This document shows, in pieces, positions 1 through 5,381 of a DNA stretch of 5,381 nt (its first letter is position 1; the number at the start of each line of letters is the position of its first letter). This stretch comes from Agrobacterium fabrum. GTDB lineage: Bacteria; Pseudomonadota; Alphaproteobacteria; Rhizobiales; Rhizobiaceae. Under the pieces are notes generated by a model, which saw only the letters and a list, made by a program, of their open reading frames with translations, ran no database searches and was not told the origin of the DNA. The position numbers and the translations under genes are program-made. The stretch lies in assembly GCA_003241215.1 (NCBI GenBank), contig QFOL01000269.1:1-5381 (forward strand). Direction: 5' to 3'.

Positions 1-42
1 GGCGGATTCGAGAAGGTTGATGATGTTGGAAAAATCGTCCAT
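1..42 (-). CDS. Possible 5' end of a leftward gene, product unknown (partial)
   Basis: Read on the minus strand, an ATG at 42 opens 14 codons that run off the left edge without a stop (MDDFSNIINLLESA). The ATG is preceded by a GAG-containing stretch (GAGTGAG) that is only a weak ribosome binding site. The frame stays open for well over 100 bases upstream, so the ATG is not forced, and TTG at 90 is a poorer alternative. The short amphipathic N-terminus (acidic start, then a helix with INLLES) resembles the beginning of some LuxR-type autoinducer-binding regulators, but 14 residues cannot establish a family. The gene would be transcribed away from the P-loop gene at 292, with the intergenic region at 43-291 serving both. 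Confidence 0.35.
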   Translation of the reverse strand, partial: MDDFSNIINLLESA

Positions 43-130
43 CGGCTCACTCAGTGGCTCAAAGCGGTTATGTGTCGGGTCTGAACCCAAGGATGAATAC
101 GCGTGGGGAAATCGGGAGTGCCCGGCGCGT

Positions 131-149
131 TTGCATCCAATGGGTGTAA
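131..149. promoter_or_regulatory. Imperfect 19-bp palindrome, candidate operator
   Basis: The sequence TTGCATCCAATGGGTGTAA is a near-palindrome centred on position 140, with 7 of 9 base pairs symmetric and the other two being G/T pairs. The single-base centre makes it unlikely to work as an RNA hairpin, so a DNA site for a dimeric regulator is the better reading. It lies in the AT-rich gap about 90 bp upstream of the possible leftward start at 42 and 143 bp upstream of the P-loop gene. No specific regulator can be named from the sequence. Confidence 0.3.
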
Positions 150-168
150 TATTAGTCGCAAATAAATA

Positions 169-190
169 GCAATCCCTGCGACGGGGTTGC
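169..190. repeat. Inverted repeat, 8-bp stem with 6-base loop
   Basis: GCAATCCC (169-176) faces GGGGTTGC (183-190) across a TGCGAC loop. This gives an 8-bp stem containing one G-U pair in RNA. There is no run of T directly after it on the plus strand, and no gene ends nearby, so a terminator is unlikely. It may form a structure in the leader of the gene at 292, or be a protein-binding dyad. Confidence 0.35.
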
Positions 191-280
191 AATAGTCAAT
201 TTTCCGTAACTGCCATGCGCAACGAAGATAACCGCTTTGCGGCGGATATCCTTGCGGCAGGCAATCTCCCCGGTCATGAC

Positions 281-284
281 GAGG
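281..284 (+). promoter_or_regulatory. Ribosome binding site of the P-loop kinase gene
   Basis: GAGG sits seven bases before the ATG at 292. An in-frame TGA at 277-279 lies just upstream and no other in-frame start exists between them, so this site and the stop together fix the start codon. Confidence 0.6.
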
Positions 285-291
285 TTATGCG

Positions 292-861
292 ATGCCGAAT
301 TATCTTGAGACAGTGGAAGATGCCGCGGCGATCATCGCCGGGGCGCAACGCATCATGGTCGTTGGCTGTTCCGGAGGCGGCAAGTCGACGCTCTCGCAAA
401 AGCTCGCAAGCGAATTTGGGCTTCGCTATATCTCCATGGACCGTGAAATCTTCTGGCTGCCCGGCTGGCGGGCGCGCCCGCGTGAAGAACAGCGAGAGAG
501 GATAGCCACTATCATCGCCGAGGAGCGCTGGTTGATGGATGGCAGCAATCCATCCTCGTTCGACATGCGCCTGCCACGCTCCCACATCGTTCTCTGGGTG
601 CGCATGCCGCGCTGGCTCTGCCTGTGGGGTGCCGTCAGCCGGGCGATCAAGGGCTATGGCAAGGCGAGGCCGGAAATGGCGGAGGGGTGCCCTGAACGGA
701 TAGACTTCGATTTCCTGCGATATATCTGGAATTTCGAACGGCGCCACGCCCCGATCTTCGAGCAGAATTTTGCGCTTTATGGCGCCGATGTGCCTGTATT
801 CCAGCTGAAAAGCCGAAAACAGTTTCGCCGCCTTCTTGATCTTCTCGGCATCGGGGATTAA
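292..861 (+). CDS. P-loop nucleotide kinase-like protein (adenylate kinase/FlaR-like family)
   Basis: This is a 189-residue soluble protein with a perfect Walker A motif, GCSGGGKST, at residues 25-33 after a short beta strand (RIMVVG). A DxxxFWLPGW stretch follows near residues 50-58, then an arginine-rich segment (RARPREEQRER). A hydrophobic strand (HIVLWVRMPRW) lies near the middle, and RPEMAEGCPERID forms a lid-like region. This order matches the small adenylate kinase-like ATPases often labelled 'topology modulation protein' or FlaR-like. The family is expected to bind ATP and transfer phosphate to a small substrate, but the substrate is not known and the FlaR label is historical. No signal peptide or membrane segment is seen. 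The start is fixed by an in-frame stop at 277 and a GAGG site. It ends nine bases before ratA in the same reading frame, so the two are probably co-transcribed. Confidence 0.85.
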   Translation: MPNYLETVEDAAAIIAGAQRIMVVGCSGGGKSTLSQKLASEFGLRYISMDREIFWLPGWRARPREEQRERIATIIAEERWLMDGSNPSSFDMRLPRSHIVLWVRMPRWLCLWGAVSRAIKGYGKARPEMAEGCPERIDFDFLRYIWNFERRHAPIFEQNFALYGADVPVFQLKSRKQFRRLLDLLGIGD

Positions 862-870
862 CTGCCGCTT

Positions 871-1326
871 ATGCCCCAGTTCGAAACGCATCGCCTCGTC
901 AAACACTCGCCAGACCGCATGTACGACCTCGTCGCCGATGTGGAGAAATATCCGCAGTTTCTGCCGCTTTGCGAGGCGCTTACCATTCGCTCGCGCAAGG
1001 AACGGGACGGCAAGGTGCTGCTGGTGGCGGATATGACGGTGGGCTACAAGGCTATCCGCGAGACCTTCACCACGCAGGTGCTGCTGAACCCGGCCGAGCG
1101 CGCCATCGACGTGAAATACATCGACGGGCCGTTCAAATATCTCGACAATCGCTGGCGTTTCGAAGAATCGGAAGACGGCGGTGCGACGATTCATTTCTTC
1201 ATCGATTATGAATTCAAGAGCCGCCTGCTCGGCGCAGTCATGGGGTCGATGTTCGACCGGGCTTTTCGCATGTTTGCGGAGGCCTTCGAGACCCGCGCCG
1301 ATAAAATTTACGCGGATCCGGTCTGA
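871..1326 (+). CDS. ratA: RatA/Coq10 family START-like (SRPBCC) protein
   Basis: This 151-residue protein has the family's characteristic N-terminus (MPQFETHRLVKHSPDRMYDLV) followed by VADVEKYPQFLPLCEA at about residues 22-37. Further on are a VGYKAIRETFTTQV strand region, the loop DGPFKYLDNRW, and a C-terminal amphipathic helix beginning near GAVMGSMFDRAFRMF. The length is normal for bacterial single-domain members. The mitochondrial homologue Coq10 binds ubiquinone or a lipid and supports respiration. The E. coli homologue RatA was described as a ribosome-association toxin. In alphaproteobacteria the Coq10-like role is more likely, but that is inference. The ATG at 871 matches the family start, though its upstream region is a poor Shine-Dalgarno (GGGGA 13 bases away), which suggests coupling to the preceding gene. 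The stop lies inside the 3' end of cinA on the other strand. Confidence 0.9.
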   Translation: MPQFETHRLVKHSPDRMYDLVADVEKYPQFLPLCEALTIRSRKERDGKVLLVADMTVGYKAIRETFTTQVLLNPAERAIDVKYIDGPFKYLDNRWRFEESEDGGATIHFFIDYEFKSRLLGAVMGSMFDRAFRMFAEAFETRADKIYADPV

Positions 1327-1817
1327 TCGAGCGCTATCAGCATCTCAAGTGCGGTTCTGACTGTCGCAAGCCGGATTTCAGTGCGGCCGATCTCGCCGTA
1401 ACGCATTTCATGATGCAGGATTTTACCGCTGCGTGATGTGGCAGCCAGATGCACCAGGCCGACGGGTTTTTCGGCGGAACCGCCGCCCGGACCGGCAATG
1501 CCGGTCACGGCCACGGCAAAATCCGCGCGCGAACGGAACAGCGCGCCATGCGCCATCTGCAGCGCCGTCTGCCGGGATACCGCGCCGAATGCGGCAAGCG
1601 TGCCGGCGCCAACCCCCAGCATCTCCATCTTGGCTTCGTTCGTATAGGTGACGAAACCGCGATCCACGACGGCGGAGGAGCCGGCGATCTCCGTCAGCGC
1701 ACCGGCGATCAGGCCGCCCGTGCAGCTTTCGGCGGTCGAGACCATGAAACCACGGGCGGTGAAATCGGTAATGATCCGCCGCGCCAGCCCTTCTATGTCA
1801 GCGGGGAAAAGGCTCAT
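1308..1817 (-). CDS. cinA: Stand-alone CinA C-terminal domain protein, nicotinamide-nucleotide amidase (PncC type)
   Basis: This 169-residue protein corresponds to the CinA C-terminal domain alone, without the N-terminal MoaB-like (COG1058) half found in full-length CinA. It shows AESCTGG at residues 29-35, FVTYTNEAK at 55-63 and [10 protein letters not shown] at 104-113, which are the conserved blocks of the family. Enzymes of this family deamidate nicotinamide mononucleotide to nicotinate mononucleotide in pyridine nucleotide recycling, in the cytoplasm. Older annotations call it competence/damage-inducible protein. The ATG overlaps the ispDF stop by four bases (ATGA), and a candidate AGAGG lies nine bases upstream inside ispDF, so it is the second gene of that operon. 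Its last 19 bases overlap the end of ratA on the plus strand. Confidence 0.92.
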   Translation of the reverse strand: MSLFPADIEGLARRIITDFTARGFMVSTAESCTGGLIAGALTEIAGSSAVVDRGFVTYTNEAKMEMLGVGAGTLAAFGAVSRQTALQMAHGALFRSRADFAVAVTGIAGPGGGSAEKPVGLVHLAATSRSGKILHHEMRYGEIGRTEIRLATVRTALEMLIALDQTGSA

Positions 1818-3001
1818 AAAGGTCTGCCTCTGTAAACGACGGTAGCGGTGGCTATTGCCGCGATACCCTCCCGGCGGCCGACGAAGCCGATGGTCTCATT
1901 GGTCGTTGCCTTCACCGAGCAGCGCTCCAGCGCGATGCCGAGCATGTCCGAGAGTGCTTCGCGCATGGCCTGGCGGTGTGGGCCGATGCGCGGTGCTTCC
2001 GCAATCAGCGAGACATCGGCATTCATGATCGTGCCGCCATTATCGCGCACCACTTTGGCCGCATGTTCGAGGAAGATGCGCGAGGCCGCTCCCTTCCATT
2101 GCGGATCGGAAGGCGGGAAGTGATCGCCGATATCGCCGGCGCCACAGGTGGCGAGCAGCGCATCCGTCAGCGCATGCAAGGCTACATCCGCATCCGAATG
2201 GCCTTTCAGCCTCTGGTCGTGTTCGATGAAGATACCGCAGAGCGTCACGCCATCTCCGGCCTCCAGCTGGTGCACGTCGTAACCATTGCCGGTACGCACG
2301 TCGGGCAATGCATGGGAAAGCTTTTCATCGGCCATGGCGATATCCCGCTTGAGAGTGAGTTTCACGTTGTCGACCGAACCTTCGGTCAGCGTCACCGCCA
2401 GCCCGGCCCATTCGGCAATCGAAGCATCATCGGTAAAATCGGACTTTCCGGAGGCGGCAGCGGCGCGATGCGCGGCGAGAATATCGCCATAGTCGAAACT
2501 CTGCGGTGTCTGTGCGGCATAGAGCCCCTGCCGGGAAACTGTCTCCACGACTCGACCATCCGAGCCGCGCTTCAGCGTATCGGTGACGGGGAGGGCAGGC
2601 AGAACGCCCCGAGCGCCTTCCGCGTGCAGCGCCACGATACGCTCCAGCATGTCCACGGCGACGAAAGGCCGCACGGCGTCGTGGATCATCACATGGGTCA
2701 GGTCTTCCAGAGACAGCGCCTCCAGCCCCGCCAGCACCGATTGCTGACGTGTCGCACCACCCGTAACGGTCATAATCCGTTCGCCGGCATCAAGGCGCTG
2801 CAGGATCGGTGACAGCAGCGCTGCATCGTCCGCATGGCTGACGATGACGATGGGGCAGGTGCTGTACCAGTTGAGAAAGGTCGACACTGTATGCTCGATC
2901 ACGGCTCTGCCGCCGATCGGGCGATATTGTTTCGGCCCTTCCTCGGGGGAGCCGGCTCTTTCTCCGCGTCCTGCGGCGACGATGACGATGCCGAGTTTCA
3001 T
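1814..3001 (-). CDS. ispDF: Bifunctional IspD/IspF: MEP cytidylyltransferase and MECDP synthase
   Basis: This 395-residue fusion carries out two non-consecutive steps of the MEP isoprenoid pathway. IspD makes CDP-methylerythritol from MEP and CTP, and IspF cyclises the phosphorylated product to MECDP. The IspD part (about 1-230) shows [11 protein letters not shown] at 7-17, PKQY at 23-26, GGATRQQSV at 81-89, HDAVRPF at 107-113, PVTDTLKR at 138-145 and AAQTPQSF at 162-169. The IspF part (about 236-395) begins NGYDVH, with metal ligands expected at D242, H244 and H276, then GHSDADV at 267-273 and [17 protein letters not shown] near the end. Fusion of the two is common in alphaproteobacteria. 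An in-frame ATG at 3016 would add MQEST, but only the ATG at 3001 has a good ribosome binding site. It overlaps cinA by ATGA and diverges from dusB. Confidence 0.95.
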   Translation of the reverse strand: MKLGIVIVAAGRGERAGSPEEGPKQYRPIGGRAVIEHTVSTFLNWYSTCPIVIVSHADDAALLSPILQRLDAGERIMTVTGGATRQQSVLAGLEALSLEDLTHVMIHDAVRPFVAVDMLERIVALHAEGARGVLPALPVTDTLKRGSDGRVVETVSRQGLYAAQTPQSFDYGDILAAHRAAAASGKSDFTDDASIAEWAGLAVTLTEGSVDNVKLTLKRDIAMADEKLSHALPDVRTGNGYDVHQLEAGDGVTLCGIFIEHDQRLKGHSDADVALHALTDALLATCGAGDIGDHFPPSDPQWKGAASRIFLEHAAKVVRDNGGTIMNADVSLIAEAPRIGPHRQAMREALSDMLGIALERCSVKATTNETIGFVGRREGIAAIATATVVYRGRPL

Positions 3002-3005
3002 AGTA

Positions 3006-3012
3006 CTTTCCT
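3006..3012 (-). promoter_or_regulatory. Ribosome binding site that decides the ispDF start
   Basis: On the minus strand AGGAAAG occupies 3012-3006, with the AGGA core seven bases before the ATG at 3001. The alternative ATG at 3016 has no purine-rich site upstream, and AGGAAAG would lie within its coding sequence. The IspD domain also begins right after the 3001 start ([11 protein letters not shown]). Confidence 0.7.
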
Positions 3013-3035
3013 GCATTGGTCGTATGCTTTGTGCG

Positions 3036-3051
3036 CAACCCTTAGCGGTTG
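3036..3051. repeat. Short inverted repeat in the ispDF leader
   Basis: CAACC (3036-3040) and GGTTG (3047-3051) face each other across six bases. If ispDF transcription starts upstream of 3051, this would form a small hairpin about 35 bases before the ispDF start. The stem is only five pairs, so chance is a real possibility. Confidence 0.25.
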
Positions 3052-3159
3052 ACAGTCCTGCTCTAGCGTTTCAAAACCCGGATGGCCAGCCCGATAAGAC
3101 GCGCATTCGCCCCTGCATGCCGCAGGATGGGTCGTCATTGGCCTTCGAACCTGCACAAA

Positions 3160-3175
3160 TTGCTGCCGACAGCAA
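3160..3175. promoter_or_regulatory. Perfect 6-bp inverted repeat in the ispDF-dusB divergent region
   Basis: TTGCTG (3160-3165) and CAGCAA (3170-3175) form an exact inverted repeat around CCGA. It lies about 100 bases upstream of the dusB start. It could be an operator or a small hairpin. A second overlapping complementarity exists between GCTGCC (3162-3167) and GGCAGC (3184-3189), so the region could fold in two exclusive ways if transcribed. Confidence 0.35.
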
Positions 3176-3194
3176 AACAGGCAGGCAGCCGCCC

Positions 3195-3211
3195 AGCAAA
3201 TAAAAGGTGCA
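3195..3211. promoter_or_regulatory. Candidate NtrC binding site upstream of dusB-ntrB
   Basis: The 17-mer AGCAAATAAAAGGTGCA matches the enterobacterial NtrC operator TGCACC-N5-GGTGCA at 9 of 12 defined positions. The right half is perfect and the left half keeps only GCA. It lies 65 bases upstream of dusB, the first gene of an operon that encodes NtrB and, in relatives, NtrC next. Autoregulation by NtrC of the nifR3-ntrBC operon has been described in Rhizobium, as I recall it. A weaker 7-of-12 match with TGC/GCA ends lies at 3224-3240, 29 bp downstream centre to centre. The match is suggestive only. Confidence 0.4.
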
Positions 3212-3226
3212 AGCCTCTAAAAGTGC

Positions 3227-3255
3227 TTGGCAACTGCGCAAACACTGTCTAAAAA
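3227..3255 (+). promoter_or_regulatory. Candidate sigma-70-type promoter of dusB-ntrB
   Basis: TTGGCA at 3227-3232 (5 of 6 to TTGACA) and TAAAAA at 3250-3255 (4 of 6 to TATAAT) are separated by 17 bases. A transcript starting about seven bases past the -10 would have a leader of only about 15 bases before the ATG at 3277. The weak second NtrC-like dyad at 3224-3240 covers the -35, which would suit repression. No better pair was seen between 3100 and 3276. Confidence 0.4.
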
Positions 3256-3276
3256 TAATGCAAATAACCCTTCTGC

Positions 3277-4293
3277 ATGAAAGATCATCAATTGCATCTT
3301 CCGGAGTTGTCAGAACCGTTCAGTATCGGCTCAGTCACGATCCGTAATCGTGCCGTGCTGGCGCCCATGTCGGGCGTGACGGATCTGCCGTTCCGGCAGC
3401 TTGCCTGGCGTTACGGCGCGGGCCTTGTCGTTACGGAAATGGTTGCAAGTCGCGAACTCGTCGCTAACAGGGGCGAATCCTGGGCGCGGCTGAAAAATGC
3501 CGGCATGGTTCCGCATATGGTGCAGCTTGCCGGGCGCGAGGCGCATTTCATGGCCGAGGCGGCAAAAATTGCTGCGGGTAACGGCGCTGGCATTATCGAT
3601 ATCAATATGGGATGCCCGGCCAAGAAGGTGACGGGCGGTTATTCCGGCTCGGCTTTGATGCGCGATCCCGATCATGCCCTGTCGCTGATCGAGGCGACTG
3701 TCAACGCGGTCGATGTGCCCGTGACGCTGAAGATGCGGCTCGGCTGGGACGAAAACACCATCAATGCGCCTGAAATCGCCCGCCGCGCCGAAGCGGCAGG
3801 CGTTCAGCTGATCACCATTCACGGCCGCACCCGCATGCAGTTTTACGAGGGACGGGCGGACTGGGATGCCATCCGCGCCGTGCGTGAGGTGATTTCCGTG
3901 CCGCTGATCGCCAATGGCGACGTTGAAACGGCCGGGGACGCGCGCGAAATCCTGCGCCGTTCGGGTGCGGATGCCGTCATGGTCGGTCGCGGCGCGCAGG
4001 GGCAGCCCTGGCTGCCGGCGGTGCTTGCCGGACATTCAGCGCCGCACCGCGACGATATTCCGGCCATCGCCATCGAACATTATGAGATGATGCTGGAATT
4101 TTACGGAAGGGAAGCCGGTCTCAGGCATGCCCGCAAACATCTCGGCTGGTATCTCGACCGTTTCGCACCTGAGATCGCCACGCCCGACAAGGCTAACATC
4201 ATGACATCGCGTGACACGGGGGAGGTGGCGGATCTGCTGCGCTCCGCCCTTAGCGAAAATGCGGGCGAAGAAGCCGCAAGGAAGGCCGCATGA
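3277..4293 (+). CDS. dusB: tRNA-dihydrouridine synthase (DusB/NifR3 family)
   Basis: This 338-residue flavoenzyme reduces specific uridines in tRNA to dihydrouridine using FMN and NADPH. The N-terminal TIM-barrel begins at about residue 14 and shows [13 protein letters not shown] at 28-40, then [10 protein letters not shown] with the catalytic cysteine at C113. KMRLGW begins with K152, ITIHGRTR carries H182, and NGD starts at 213. The FMN phosphate-binding GRGAQGQPW starts at 237. The C-terminal helical tRNA-binding domain includes [11 protein letters not shown]. The length is normal. The ATG at 3277 is the only reasonable start, since an in-frame TAA lies at 3265-3267, but no Shine-Dalgarno precedes it. 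It overlaps ntrB by ATGA. The nifR3 name comes from its location ahead of ntrBC in Rhodobacter and rhizobia, and its tRNA role is separate from nitrogen control. Confidence 0.95.
   Translation: MKDHQLHLPELSEPFSIGSVTIRNRAVLAPMSGVTDLPFRQLAWRYGAGLVVTEMVASRELVANRGESWARLKNAGMVPHMVQLAGREAHFMAEAAKIAAGNGAGIIDINMGCPAKKVTGGYSGSALMRDPDHALSLIEATVNAVDVPVTLKMRLGWDENTINAPEIARRAEAAGVQLITIHGRTRMQFYEGRADWDAIRAVREVISVPLIANGDVETAGDAREILRRSGADAVMVGRGAQGQPWLPAVLAGHSAPHRDDIPAIAIEHYEMMLEFYGREAGLRHARKHLGWYLDRFAPEIATPDKANIMTSRDTGEVADLLRSALSENAGEEAARKAA
4278..4285 (+). promoter_or_regulatory. Ribosome binding site of ntrB inside the dusB 3' end
   Basis: AAGGAAGG ends four bases before the ATG at 4290, with its AGGA core (4279-4282) seven bases before the start. 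This strong site, combined with the four-base overlap with the dusB stop, supports both the start choice and translational coupling. Confidence 0.65.
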
Positions 4294-5381
4294 GCGCTGA
4301 CAAACACAGCCCGGTAGATGCGAACCCGCTCGCCATGGCGGTTCTGAACGCGGTGCAGAACCCCGTCATTCTGGTGGATGCCGAAGGTTTCATCGCCTTC
4401 GCCAATTGGGAAGCCGAAGCCTTTTTCGGGGCGAGCGCCTCCCATCTCGCCCGCTATCGCGTTTCCACATTCATTCCCTTCGGCAGCCCGCTGCTGGCGC
4501 TGATCGATCAGGTGCGGGAACGCCGTGCGCCGGTCAATGAATACCGCGTCGATCTGAGTTCGCCGCGCCTCGGCCAGGACAAGCTGGTCGATCTTTATGT
4601 CGCGCCCGTTGTCAGCGAGCCGGGATCGGTGGTCGTCGTCTTTCAGGAACGGTCGATGGCCGACAAGATAGACCGGCAATTGACCCATCGCGCCGCCGCC
4701 CGTTCCGTCACCGGCCTTGCCTCGATGCTCGCGCATGAGATCAAGAACCCGCTGTCAGGCATTCGTGGCGCGGCCCAGCTTTTGGAAACCTCGGTTGCCG
4801 ATGAGGACCGGGCGCTGACGCGGCTGATCTGCGACGAGACCGACCGCATCGTCTCGCTGGTCGACCGCATGGAAGTGTTTTCCGACGAGCGGCCGGTGGA
4901 CCGTGTGCCGGTCAATATCCATTCCGTGCTCGATCATGTGAAGGCCATCGCCAAGGCCGGTTTTGCCCGCAATATCAAGATTTCGGAAAATTACGATCCG
5001 TCGCTGCCGCCGGTCTATGCCAATCGCGACCAACTGGTGCAGGTTTTCCTCAATCTGGTGAAGAATGCGGCGGAAGCCGTCGGCAACCAGTCGGACGGCG
5101 AGATCATCCTCACCACCGCCTATCGCCCCGGCATGCGGCTTTCTGTCGCCGGCAGCCGCGAGCGCATCTCGCTGCCGCTCGAATTCTGCGTGCATGACAA
5201 TGGCCCCGGCGTTCCGGCCGATCTGCTGCCGCATCTTTTCGATCCCTTCATCACCACCAAGACGAATGGTTCGGGCCTCGGGCTGGCGCTTGTCGCCAAG
5301 CTGATCGGCGCCCATGGCGGCATTGTCGAATGCGACAGCCAGAACCACCGCACGACTTTCCGCGTATTGATGCCCGTCTCG
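4290..5381 (+). CDS. ntrB: Nitrogen regulation sensor histidine kinase NtrB (3' end cut off by the window)
   Basis: This open frame runs 364 codons to the window edge without a stop, so roughly the last 15-25 residues are missing if it has the usual NtrB length. NtrB (NRII) is a cytoplasmic kinase that, under control of PII proteins, phosphorylates and dephosphorylates the sigma-54 activator NtrC. No membrane segment is present. A PAS domain covers about residues 15-125 ([21 protein letters not shown]). The H-box [19 protein letters not shown] carries the phosphorylated histidine at H149. The ATP-binding domain has [10 protein letters not shown] with N259, DNGPGVP starting at D303, LFDPFITTK, and GSGLGLAL at 327-334. 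All kinase motifs are intact. It overlaps dusB by ATGA. In rhizobia ntrC normally follows, which would lie just outside the window. Confidence 0.95.
   Translation, partial: MSADKHSPVDANPLAMAVLNAVQNPVILVDAEGFIAFANWEAEAFFGASASHLARYRVSTFIPFGSPLLALIDQVRERRAPVNEYRVDLSSPRLGQDKLVDLYVAPVVSEPGSVVVVFQERSMADKIDRQLTHRAAARSVTGLASMLAHEIKNPLSGIRGAAQLLETSVADEDRALTRLICDETDRIVSLVDRMEVFSDERPVDRVPVNIHSVLDHVKAIAKAGFARNIKISENYDPSLPPVYANRDQLVQVFLNLVKNAAEAVGNQSDGEIILTTAYRPGMRLSVAGSRERISLPLEFCVHDNGPGVPADLLPHLFDPFITTKTNGSGLGLALVAKLIGAHGGIVECDSQNHRTTFRVLMPVS

Larger units (their letters stand above)
43..291. other. Intergenic region between the possible leftward gene and the P-loop kinase gene
   Basis: No convincing protein-coding content is seen here. 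An open frame starting at 215 runs across the start of the P-loop gene in another frame and has no family resemblance. The middle part (about 147-210) is clearly richer in A+T than its surroundings, as expected for promoter DNA. It contains an imperfect palindrome at 131-149 and a stem-loop at 169-190. I could not find a -35/-10 pair with good spacing on either strand, so no promoter is called. Confidence 0.6.

Noticed and set aside
169..195. The 169-190 stem-loop as a Rho-independent terminator
   Set aside because: No T-run follows the stem on either strand, and no gene ends close enough to need it.
215..505. A 96-codon plus-strand open frame starting upstream of the P-loop gene
   Set aside because: Most of it overlaps the P-loop gene in another frame, it has no ribosome binding site, and its composition is that of a shifted frame.
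274..1194. A 306-codon open frame on the minus strand across the P-loop and ratA genes
   Set aside because: It lies antisense to two genes with clear family motifs, has no recognisable domain, and is typical of spurious open frames in GC-rich DNA.
1976..2812. A 278-codon plus-strand open frame antisense to ispDF
   Set aside because: ispDF has every expected IspD and IspF motif on the other strand, and the antisense product shows no family resemblance.
3049..3077. A perfect TTGACA (3049-3054) on the plus strand as a -35 for dusB
   Set aside because: At 16-18 bases downstream there is only TCAAAACC, not a credible -10, and the distance to dusB is over 200 bases.
3227..3242. TTGGCAACTGCGCAAA considered as a sigma-54 (-24/-12) promoter
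   Set aside because: The GG and GC elements do not have the required spacing: the position where the -12 GC should fall reads AA.
3331..4035. A 234-codon minus-strand open frame antisense to dusB
   Set aside because: dusB is complete with its catalytic motifs, and the antisense frame shows no recognisable features.
4101..5348. Minus-strand open frames (4101-4736 and 4755-5348) antisense to ntrB
   Set aside because: ntrB reads through without interruption with H, N, D, F and G boxes intact. The antisense frames are shadows of its codon usage.

Overview
The window reads as chromosomal DNA of an alphaproteobacterium of the order Hyphomicrobiales, most likely the Agrobacterium/Rhizobium group. 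The grounds are GC-rich coding sequence, a fused ispDF gene, a stand-alone CinA C-terminal domain protein, a single-domain Coq10/RatA protein, and a dusB(nifR3)-ntrB pair, all of which are typical rhizobial neighbours. This placement rests on recalled family and gene-order knowledge, not on a search.

Layout, left to right. Positions 1-42 may hold the first 14 codons of a leftward gene. An AT-rich intergenic stretch (43-291) follows, with two dyad-symmetric elements. Then come two rightward genes in the same frame: a P-loop nucleotide kinase-like protein (292-861) and a RatA/Coq10 family protein (871-1326). The 3' end of the second overlaps, tail to tail by 19 bp, a leftward two-gene unit: ispDF (3001-1814) followed by cinA (1817-1308), joined by an ATGA stop/start overlap. 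A 275-bp divergent region (3002-3276) separates ispDF from a rightward operon, dusB (3277-4293) and ntrB (4290 to past the window end), again joined by an ATGA overlap.

Functionally this is mostly housekeeping: isoprenoid precursor synthesis (IspDF), pyridine nucleotide salvage (CinA/PncC), a lipid or quinone-binding START-like protein (RatA/Coq10), tRNA dihydrouridine formation (DusB) and nitrogen-status sensing (NtrB). The most interesting non-coding stretch is upstream of dusB. It holds a 9-of-12 match to the NtrC operator, a second weak match overlapping a plausible -35, a perfect 6-bp inverted repeat, and a start codon with no Shine-Dalgarno sequence. That combination fits NtrC autoregulation of the dusB-ntrB operon. 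I saw no RNA genes, CRISPR arrays, insertion sequences or phage genes, and nothing that clearly amounts to a new defence or mobile system.
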